Assembly (NCBI RefSeq): GCF_037392515.1
Contig: NC_090285.1
Location: forward strand, 5,521,501 to 5,585,500
Length of the DNA stretch: 64,000 bases
Origin: Haliotis asinina
Taxonomy: Eukaryota; Mollusca; Gastropoda; Lepetellida; Haliotidae
Reading direction: 5' to 3'
In this document: positions 54,301 to 64,000 of the stretch, one piece after another
Numbering within the stretch: the first letter of the stretch is position 1
How the letters are laid out: each line of letters starts with the position of its first letter
The notes under the pieces: model-generated
The model's database searches: none
Told to the model about the DNA's origin: nothing
Seen by the model: the letters and a program-made list of their open reading frames with translations, nothing else
Position numbers and translations under genes: made by a program

Positions 54301-57300
54301 TCCATCTGTCTTGCCAGGATCCTTAATGACATTGATAGCTTTAATACCATCATCTTTCAAACAATGCTGTATATCAGGTCAGTGAAAGGAATCTAGCTTC
54401 ATGAGGAATTAGCCACTTTAAGGCTATCATGTTGGAGTGTCATGGCTTTAGTTGATTTGCACTGGCACACTGAATTAGAAAGCATCATGTATCACTAGAA
54501 GCACTTGCAAAATGTGATGATCTACATCGTTGCACGTATCCTTAGAGAGATTTAGTGTCTCGTATATCCATAATGTTTAGATCAGTTTCATGTCTCCTAC
54601 TGAGCATGTCCCATGCATCAGGTGACAGCGTTGTTTTGTTTATCTTTTAGTCCTCTTAAATACATAAGATATAAAGTTAATGATTTTTTTAGAATCATTT
54701 CAGTATTTGATGATTACTTATGTATGAAGAATGTTTGTTGAAAATCAGGAAAGAACAAAATATTTGTGGAATATTTAAATTCAGCTGATGTTCCTGTTTG
54801 TAAATGTAGGACTCTGTGACGTTTAAAAGGGTTGTGTTGCTAATGTCCAAGGGTGGATGTTGAGGTTGCTGCTGTCAAAGGTATTTCAGAAACATATCCC
54901 AGGCAAAGTTCAGTATACATAACTAACCGCAGCATCCATTCTGTAGTCACAAATGTACCCACACTTGATAGTGCAGACAGTGGTGGTTTCACAGTGCATA
55001 CCAAGGTTAGAGATTTATTGTACATTATTATGGGGTTTCAATTTCATGATGTCCAGACTACACGAATATGGAATATACTTGTCCTGACTTAAGTGTCGAT
55101 GGTGTGCTTCTATCGGAAGCTCTTTTGTAGTTAGGTCATGGGTACATTTGTGTTCACAGGAAGGTGGCTTGAGTACATTTCACTGGCAACAAACCCAACA
55201 GCCACAGACCAAGATGTTCCTTGTGCTTTGATGCTTGTTACACCACTGTTCAGACAGTGAGGACATACAAATGTAAGAATGATGTGATGTGCTCACAACA
55301 TGGTCAGTTCCTTCCAGCCGATATCCTTGTTCATACCCATTATAGCAAGAAGACATTGGAGGCCACAACAATACCCTATACTTTAGATAATGTTAAACAT
55401 GTCACATATCACTGTAATCAAGCTATGCTTCCCATTTTGTTTGTTGTATATTTTGCATTGAGTTTCTATCAACACCAACACAGGTAACCTTAAATTCTGA
55501 TGGATTACCAACTGTGTTGTGTTCTCTGTTGATTCTATGGATCATGAGGTAACCCGGAGGCAATTTTGTTAGCTGATCAAGATGAGGACAAGGTTCCTTT
55601 CATCGCCAGTGTGAAGGCTTTCGAAATATGTACTTTGCTGGTGTACCACTATACACCTTCTGCACATGTGAGACCTGAGTTGTGAAAAATCCCGGGATGT
55701 GCTTCCTGTGAGGTGCTAGCTAGGAATCCCCCTCCTTCTGTCATTCAGTATAGATCTGCTGATTTGTCAAGAAACAAATGTTGTATTAGTAAAACTTCCC
55801 CCAATTATTGGTCACTGAAGTCATTGTGCCATATCTGTGTTTCAACTACATAGCTTTTGTATTTGTGTAGATGATGGTCTTGTTCGATATGATCATGCAT
55901 AATGACAGATTCAAGTCCCAGATTTTGACAGTTTGGAATCACCTGTCCAGTATATGTAAATGAACAATAGAGTATTTACTCAGTTATGTCTGGTATTGAA
56001 AGGTACTGTGTACTTTTCATCATGAAAAGTTTCTAAGTGGAGGAAACCGTGTATGTCAGAAATCTGCTTTTCTTTAAAATGATTCTTTGTACTGTGATTC
56101 TTATGAATATTTTGCCCACTCTTTGGTCTATTGTTTGCCTGTAGGTTTTAATGCCAATAATATATGTAGTTTTAGATGCTGGCCAGTATTTTAGTGTAAA
56201 CCATGTTTTGATCAAAGTTAAATTTGTTTTAATGAAGATAGGCAATGTACTTATAGTATCTCCTGTATAAAAGGCAGACATGAAGGAATTATTTGTTACA
56301 ATGAACGATGTTTGAATAATGCTTCATAGTTAAAAAGGTAAAACAAAATAAAGCTAAACAAACAGTATGAAACATCTTGTTATGATTTCAAGTGAAAACG
56401 TTTTTGTGTTAATACAAAGATGTTTTGAGCAGTTACTGGAGATGACGTCAGTTTCTTCACGTCTGTCTACAGCTCATGTGGAACACCATTTTAGAACTGG
56501 TCATTAGCAACCTAGCCTTGTCTCATGACACAGCAAATTGAGTCAGCTTATATAGCTGATGCTATTGCAACAAGCCCAACATTGTGGATAATCACTTGTG
56601 ATATCAGTAATTTGTCTAGTCCAGGCTGGCTTTCTTACTACCCTCCTGAGTGCAGTACCAAAACAATACACTTGGTGACACTTACACACTGAAACCTTCA
56701 GTTCAGCTACAAGATAAAACATATGGAAATGATCCTGTTGGTGATGTGTAGGGATTGACACTATCCTTTTCATCAGTGTGCCCATACAAATATTTCATGA
56801 CACTTGTTATACATTAAATGGACACGATTCATTTCATATGGTTGCAGTTATTGGCATACCAGTTGTTCCTTCCTTAACAGATCAGAGTGAGTGAAAGTTT
56901 TATTGCACAGTTGGCAATACTCAAGACAAGCATATACTCATTTAAAGAAAATCTACGTATTGCCACACCGCACTAAGCACCAGGTGAAATTTAATTCTCA
57001 AGATAAGCACAACCCAAGTTTCTGTCTCCCAACACTCCATGAATGGACTGAAAACCCATGAACTCTGTGAAGATGTGTTCAGAATTTAGCATTAATCACA
57101 TTTTCACATTTACTGCACCAGAAAAAGACATGATGTGACAGATCTTGAAGTACTTGCAGAAGAAACGTGTAAATCTGTGTAAAGTCAATCAACTTTATTA
57201 CCATAAAATCAAGATTTATGCAAATAGGTGACAGCATCAAGAAGAATTGAAAAGAAATTAATAAAGTGTTCTGAAATAGCACTATGAAGTCATTTTTAGA

Positions 57301-58450
57301 TGTCACAATAGACATCCATTAAAGGAACGAGACAAACCTTGAGACAAAGACTAACACATGTACGTTGCTTTGAAAGCAGGTGATGAAACAAACATGCATC
57401 AACTCATACAGTCACATGGGACTGATACCTAGTTACAACAAATAATTGATAAAATCATGATTTATCCATATTTTGGTTTTACCATACACAGAGACCAGTC
57501 CTTTCAAAGTGATTCAAGTAAATCTGTCAGGAATGGCGTATAGTAATATACAGCTGCTAAACTTACTGAAAATAAGTATATTACAATTTTAGGAACACAA
57601 CAATACCACCACCTTGTAATGACTGGTCTTCACACTCTGTGTCTGGTGTTATGACTGAACTTCTAGAAACATAACAACACTGAAAAGTGAAAAAGATTTA
57701 CAATTTCAGTTACTGAAGCCTAGTTCAACTGTTCACCATTTTACAATGATTCAGAAATAATGATGCACTGTTTGTTGCAATTCTCTTCTCAACAAATGAA
57801 ACTAAAAATCGGTTATTCGGAGAAACACATTTCAAGAAGGCATCAAATATTTATTGCCCATGTCTTATCTTATTCTCAGTGACATTATGAAATGTGCTTA
57901 AAACCAACATTTCAATAAATTCCAATTTCAAGTAATAATTCATTAACAAAGAACTGAAATGAGTATGTTGACAGAATGAGCAATAAAACACAGTTGTATA
58001 AGGGCTGTGATCATCCCGAAAAAAGGGGTATGTTATGCTTCATAACTCCTCTACTTCCCTAGATAGGGGCTGCAGTTACTCCTACACCAGCCAAGCTGCA
58101 TTTACAGCTTGGGACTCTTTGTCTGGATCCTCTTTAAAGGCTTTTGAAAACTCTCCAACAGGTAGGTTTTATGTTTGTTTGTTCTGCATTGCAACGCTGG
58201 TGACAAAGACAACAATGGACATGTAGTTTTCAAGCTCTAGATCTCCATGGACATAGTACGGCCACACAGAATGTCATATCCCTGGATTTGAGAATGTGAG
58301 GTGATGTTCAATATCATTTCATTAATCCATTCACTCCAACAACCACGAAACAAACATAAATTACCATTGTGAGCAATCACATCAGATAAAGATCACACGC
58401 TTCATTATGAGGTGTATGTTGTTCAAAGGCAAGCAATGGAAGAAGTGACC

Positions 58451-58530
58451 TGGCCAAATCAGAATGAGGCTGGTCCAGTCAGAGTGAGGCTGGCACAGTC
58501 AGAATGAGGCTGGCCTAACGAGTATGAGGC
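58451..58530. repeat. 20-bp tandem repeat
   Basis: Four copies of a 20-bp unit close to TGGCACAGTCAGAATGAGGC. Confidence 0.9.
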
Positions 58531-59039
58531 TGTACACCTGGATCTCCATACAGCTTCAGTGACATTTACTTCCTATCAGAAGCTATATATACAACACAGA
58601 TAACATGAACATTTCCCATACAGGGAATATAAATTCATTATTAGATTTCATCCACTGTCTTATTACTCACTGAGGCAGGGAGCATTCCACATTTCCAATT
58701 GTATTTTGAAAATGACTGTGTCCTAGAACAAGCCCTTTTTAAGGATACAAAATGAGGTGATAAAGATAAAGGGCAATCACCAACGTGTAATGAAATCAAG
58801 TAAGTAGGGCTGAAATATAAGTATGGTGATCATATGAAACACACCTCAACTCATAATTACAGCATAAAAGAAACAACAAGATTTGTTGAGTAAGTAGAAG
58901 TAACTGTAAACGGGTCCAAAAGTTGCACAAAGTTGTACTTACAACTACTCCTGAAGACACTATATTATTACACTACAGCTGGCTTTTATGCAAATGGAAA
59001 TGGAAAGAATACATAGCAATAAATGCCAAACTGAAATGG

Positions 59040-59525
59040 AAACAATACCCCTCTGTATCACCTAATGTATTCATCCCTTCATGTCCCCTCATGTACCATC
59101 TGATTGTATCACCCAAACATATCACCCCTATATGTTAACCCTATGTACCTCCTGAATGTATCATCCACATGTATCACCACGTATCAACCCTACATGTCAA
59201 ACCCATGTACAATCTGAATGTATCATCCCACTGTATCATCTGAATTTATCATGCCCACTTCACCATTATGTATCACCCGAATATAATCATCCCCATGCCA
59301 CCCCATGTACCACCTGAATGTATTACTCCTATGTATCACCTGAACGTATCATCCCCCATATCACCAATGTATGTTACCTGAATGTAGCATCCCCATGTCA
59401 CCTGTGTATCACCCCTACGTATCACCTGAATGTATCACCTGAACGTATCATCCCCATGTCACCCCTGTGTATCCCCTGAATGTATCACCCCTCTGTATCA
59501 CCTGAATGTATCCTCTACATTCCAC
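59040..59525. repeat. Degenerate tandem repeat rich in TGTATCACC
   Basis: Many imperfect units of the form ATGTATCACCTGAATGTATC with ATCCCCATGT spacers, without a strict period. Confidence 0.85.
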
Positions 59526-60142
59526 TGTATCTGCTTGAACCAGCTCTTCCCACAGGTTTCGTGGAGAAAACTACTAGAATGACAATCTACATGAATTCAT
59601 TACTTACATCATTACATTGAGACAGGTTGGCAGACCTGACTATTGCAAACTGATCAATCATGTTTCATTATATTATCTAAGACACAGGAACAGTCAGTGT
59701 TATTTATAATGGAATATGGAGCCATCTTTTCAGTCTACTGACCAACTCACATCAGATTCAGCACACAACCATGAACTATAGCCACACAAGGTCACATCCA
59801 CACCACCACAGACAAATGGTAAACATGTAAATAATTGTAGAAGTCAGCAACACTAAACAAAGAATTCATATTTTGAGCAAAAGATAATACTTGGTTTCTC
59901 AGCAACTGTCTTTTAAACATTAGTTGTAATAGAGGACATATTTGTGTATCACAGGAGATGTCTCATTCAGTGAAAGTGGAAATGCCTCAGAAACCTAAGG
60001 TATTTTAGCCTCTGTATGACAGGGGGTGGTATGCCATTACCTGGTCATTGCTACTGATTTGGCACACACTGATGGTCACAACTAGTTGCAGACTGAGTGA
60101 GTAAATAGGTTTGAACCCAGCTTCCAACAGCAGTTTATCATA

Positions 60143-60519
60143 TACTACCCATCAAAAGTTTATATATCAAGGATGAATTTCTCCTCTGACTTGGGGGAAC
60201 CGACTGCAAACCTTATGCTGTTGAATTGCACAAGGATCATGCATCAAATGGCCGAAAAGCATGTGCAATATTGTGCACGTGAATAGCTGCATTTTGGTGT
60301 AAAGTTTTGTTAAGAATTATCCAATTTTCACAGTGTTTCATCATTTATTGAACCCATGACAATAAGCTTTTCAATGCTAAGAACTTGTTTTACAATACAT
60401 CAGTTCATGTGTTAACAGTACTTTTAAACAGCATGGAATATTTTGCAAAATCTAGTTTATAACAATTGACCGGAGTAAGTGGCTACATTTACATGATTGT
60501 AAAGTTTTGATGGGTAGTA
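60143..60519. mobile_element. TA-flanked MITE with TACTACCC ends
   Basis: A 377-bp element starting TACTACCCATCAAAAGTTTA and ending with the inverted counterpart (one mismatch in the first 20 bp), with TA at 60,141-60,142 and 60,520-60,521. This fits a mariner-type MITE. No coding frame. Confidence 0.8.
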
Positions 60520-60644
60520 TATCTAACCCACTGGTGTCAGCTGCCAAAAAGCAACATCACATTCACACCCAAGGGCATAAATGGCCAAGGAATTAAAGCA
60601 TGAAATGTCTTTGGTGTCAAGTCCTACCATGTGTGTGCTACTAC

Positions 60645-60707
60645 CTGAGAGATACAGGAACGTAGTCTGTATCCTCAATGTAAGCTGTGTCATCCTGACC
60701 CATCCAG
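60645..60707 (-). CDS. Possible internal exon of an unrecognised minus-strand gene
   Basis: A 63-bp stretch between acceptor GTCCTGCAG and donor CTCAG/GTAGTA. In the only frame open across it, it encodes WMGQDDTAYIEDTDYVPVSL, an acidic, tyrosine-containing peptide with protein-like composition. No matching neighbour exon could be fixed with confidence, and the protein is not recognised. If real, the gene converges on ZMYM. Confidence 0.3.
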
Positions 60708-61966
60708 CTGCAGGACATTATATTGTAACCTTTCCTTTACAGTGATGGGTACAGTAGTACCAAACAGCCGTAGGGCTAAGACTGTTCTAAGTGTATGTTA
60801 AGTTACCACCACCTTGGCTCACAAAGATCACTTAGTACAACTGAACCCTGATATACGTTGTCACTATCTACCAAGGAATATTTTATCTGAATGTGACCTG
60901 TTGTCAATACTGCTAAAGATTAGATACCTTAAGTTAAAAGGTGAACTACACGAACATACATATTTCCATACACTGTACCTATAATACATTCCCAGCATCC
61001 CAACATGGCGACATGTAGATCACATAGTGAATCCCATCATAAAACTATGTGTATGTGAATGTGAAAGTAGATTTAAGAATAATAACTAGAAACACTGAAA
61101 CATTGCTGTGTAGTATTTCAAAAGCAGTGCTATGTCCTATTTTTCACACACCTCAAACACACCCTAACGTTCTTTTCATAAAACTATCACTATTACTTGC
61201 AAACACAATTCAACTAAAGGTATATTTCCCTTCTCAAAATTAAACAAGTATATGAATGAAGTTTCTAGCAATAGAATTTAGTCTTTCTTCACTGTGTACC
61301 AAGAAATGAAGCCAGTGAGCTACAACATGCCAACTTGAAACTTTACTACAAATCTACTGTACTAATACTGGCACTTTCAATAACTTAAGATGAAGTGACA
61401 GAATAGGTAACTTATCTTCTACACGTCGGTTTTGAGTTGTCGCTACTCTCAGCAAATGTAATCAGCTGTTGAAAATAAACCATGCTCAGTCTTAAAAACT
61501 AAGGTGTCCCCATACTGGCAACACTGGTCATGTGATGAGCTGAGGGGCTTCTCGAGGAGCGACCACTCCCTCTTATATTGTCTCCCTTCTCAACCGACAT
61601 CCAGACTTTTTACCCACATCCTCGTGAGATACTATAAATGCTTCTTCTTCAACACAGACATTAATAAGCAAATTCAGTGCATTAAATGTATATGTACCAT
61701 CAAGGCTTTTCAGTGTCCTAAATAATTTTGACTGTATACACATGGAAGACTGCTAATTAGAGGGAAATAATCGCTAAGCAATCAACCTGCCGCCATATAG
61801 GGATGCTGCTACTGCACACTACCGGCACCACCTCAGGTACAGTGCAATAGCAATGTTGCCATGTGAAGTAGCAGAATATCCTCACTGAATGGTGTACAGC
61901 ATATAGAGAACCTGATTCCAGCTGCCCATACTCTGAACTACAACACTGAGTCAGATCACAGATACA

Positions 61967-62030
61967 CAGACAGACATGCCCACAGACAAATATACACACA
62001 CATACACACGCCCACAGACACACACACACC
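61967..62030. repeat. CA-rich microsatellite
   Basis: Imperfect ACACAC and CAGACA runs. Confidence 0.8.
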
Positions 62031-62054
62031 AATCAGTTATCTACTAACTACTTA

Positions 62055-62394
62055 CTGCTTGACAAGTATTAGATGAGCCAGCGCAGTGAATGCATTTGTG
62101 ACAAGCAGGTGGGGCAAGTAATCTGGACAAATACATTTTGATGCTATAGGTTGATTGGTGATTAAGCTGACCGTGGCGTGAAGTCAATACCGCTACTGTT
62201 TAACACACATCTCATAGAGCGATTTTAGTTCAGCAAAATACCATCACAATTTGCACAAGGAAATTGAACTTTTCAATATTTAGACAACAACCTGTTTCCC
62301 TCTTGTTTCAAATGGAATGTTCTAGAGGGCATTCCCATATATGCAAATTAGGGTCACTTGTCAAGTCGTGGCTCATCTAATACTTGTCAAACAG
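62055..62394 (-). mobile_element. TA-flanked MITE, copy 2 (inverted)
   Basis: A 340-bp copy of the element at 46,089-46,446 in the opposite orientation: its right end matches the left end of copy 1, including the GGGCATTCCCATATATGCAA-type segment. Inverted ends CTGCTTGACAAGTATTAGAT and TA at 62,053-62,054 and 62,395-62,396. Confidence 0.9.
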
Positions 62395-62396
62395 TA

Positions 62397-63742
62397 GACC
62401 ACTATTTTTATCTCATCTGACAGCTCAACAGTTCATTTCAGACTATATGATACATGTATATACATATCAATATTATATCTTACATCTGAAAGAAAGTACA
62501 CAACATGAACACTTTGAGTTCAGCTTGCAATGACAATGGTAAAGGTATGTTACACAACACACAATAATGTTTAGTGACTTGGAAGCTCTGATGTACATGC
62601 AAACTGTCATCTTAGGCTAGGCTTATGCTTCCTGTCATTATTGCTGATGAGGGTTCCACGGCATAAAGTGACCTCGGCACTGTGCAGAACACAGAGGCTT
62701 ACCGTATATTACCATAGATAAGCCGACTCCTTAACTTGACCCTTAAAATCAGTATCAGAGCTAGCTCAGCCAACTCAGACCAGAAGACAACTGGCAGATA
62801 CTGATAATTATTACTTCAGTCCACATTCAGTCCGTTTAATAATAGTTTCAGGTATTACACTTTACTGGTCACTGCATGAGAATTCATCAAGGTATATTAT
62901 TTGTACATTATTGAACTAAATCACAGGTGATGACGGGGAAACACAGCTGATTGCCATTTCCAGCTGCATAGTCAACACAAATACATATAGTAGTGTCAAT
63001 CCCTGCATATAATACAATGCCCAGTAAAGCCAAATTAGACTTGAAAACGTAAATAATCTTGTCTAGTGATGTTTATTTGCAAATTTGACATCTTCACAAT
63101 CAAAGTCATTTACTCATACTCGTTCATGTGAAACGATATGATGTCATTTCCTTACTGCTGGTCACTAGAAAAAAAAGTTTGACGAAAGTGTAACCAACAG
63201 ATAAGCCTACATCCTTCTACTGGCTGCTTTGGCTTATCTGTTGCAATATATTGTAGTCGATGATGGCAAAATATAAGGAAATATCTAAAATTGCATTTCT
63301 TTTAACAGTTCTGAATTTTTTTTAATTTATATGCTTCAGCTGCACTCAAGAGTATTTTCAATCTAAATGACAGTTCAACCTTTTTCTTATTAGTCTACAA
63401 TGCTTCAACAAACCAACTTACTATGTCATTTGTAGCTTTGTTGTTTTCAACAAAAACTCTTCAAAGTGATATTTCATGATACCTTATTTCTGTTTGTTTT
63501 CATACCATGAGCATCTGCTGAAATAATACGAAGCATCAGAAAGAAGCTATTTTTCATGTCTGCAAATCTGTAAACCACAAAAATATATTATGCATCACCT
63601 AAAATATGACTTTGAACATCTCCTGTGCTAAGATCACTTTGTGCAAATGGACCTTGAAGCATATCAAGCATAAGAGTCATCAACCATGAGTATTCTAAAT
63701 ATTTCATGTGTATGTCATAACATGTATATAAGATCTCTATTC
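62397..63742. other. Unannotated AT-rich sequence
   Basis: No gene or repeat termini supported. A stretch at 62,640-62,695 has an acceptor-like TGCACAG on the minus strand followed by short open frames, too ambiguous to call. Confidence 0.4.
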
Positions 63743-64000
63743 AATGTATATTACATGTGTATTCAATGTATATTACATGTGTACATTATGTGGTGTTTTC
63801 AATGTTTATTATAATATATATATAATGTCTCTCGGGTGTTTGTATATTACATGTGTACATTATGTGGTGTTTTCAATGTTTACTATAATATATATATACT
63901 GTCTCTCGGGTGTTTGTATATTACATGTGTACATTATGTGGAGTTTTCAATGTTTATTATAATATATATATACTGTCTCTCGGGTGTTTGTATATTACAT
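63743..64000. repeat. 74-bp tandem repeat running off the window
   Basis: The landmark GTACATTATGTGG recurs at 63,781, 63,855 and 63,929, a strict 74-bp period, with a shorter diverged start. Units include GTCTCTCGGGTGTTTGTATA and an AT-rich core. The open frame across it has no stop because of the period and is not a gene. Confidence 0.93.

Larger units (their letters stand above)
53511..60142. other. Region downstream of ZMYM: possible 3' UTR and repeats
   Basis: Directly after the stop lies a degenerate minisatellite. AATAAA signals for the plus strand are at 53,633-53,638 and 56,347-56,352. On the minus strand, 58,235-58,275 (an AG acceptor before GYDILCGRTMSMEI and a stop) and 58,060-58,140 look faintly like terminal exons, but the frames are ambiguous on both strands. 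Other open frames have no recognisable domain. Confidence 0.4.
60520..62054. other. Mostly unannotated sequence with one candidate exon
   Basis: Contains the candidate minus-strand exon 60,645-60,707 and a CA-rich stretch at 61,967-62,030. Nothing else is supported. Confidence 0.4.

Noticed and set aside
1..64000. CRISPR arrays, bacterial operons, prophage
   Set aside because: The window is eukaryotic: spliced genes, SINEs, MITEs, and no regular spaced repeats with unique spacers.

Overview
This is eukaryotic nuclear DNA, AT-rich and rich in introns and transposon debris. It is most likely from a marine gastropod. The best lineage clue is a dispersed tRNA-derived SINE whose 3' body reads like the abundant SINE tail I remember from abalone (Haliotis) sequence. 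That species guess is from memory and is an inference. Almost every line of a six-frame ORF view is noise here; the genes had to be built from splice sites, reading phase and family knowledge.

Layout. (1) 1-10,000: no host gene seen. It is a transposon graveyard: a MITE with a 9-bp target duplication (583-1036), a decayed Ty3/Gypsy retrotransposon (about 3032-5953), a tRNA-like SINE head (7060-7156), a second copy of the first MITE (7479-8290) split by another element (7679-8132) carrying a RecQ-helicase-like fragment, and a further MITE (9167-9676). (2) 10,000-20,000: mostly featureless AT-rich sequence, with two weak candidate exons of an unrecognised minus-strand membrane protein (17,543-17,731 and 16,260-16,340). 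(3) 20,069-28,663, minus strand: a complete nine-exon DBHS-family gene (NONO/SFPQ/NonA type), 731 codons. (4) 28,664-29,153: a short divergent promoter region. (5) 29,154-53,510, plus strand: a complete sixteen-exon ZMYM2/3/4-type MYM zinc-finger gene, 1608 codons, with a C-terminal DUF3504 domain. Its introns hold a Tc1-like transposon, a mariner remnant, a tyrosine-recombinase fossil, several MITEs and satellites. (6) 53,511-64,000: a degenerate minisatellite, possible 3' UTR, two MITEs, tandem repeats and one weak candidate minus-strand exon (60,645-60,707).

Both well-supported genes encode nuclear regulators: a paraspeckle/RNA-splicing type RNA-binding protein, and a SUMO-linked chromatin factor. 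They start about 490 bp apart, head to head, so shared promoter control is plausible but unproven. The exon joins of both genes keep one open frame from start to stop and all introns are GT-AG, which is the main support for the models.
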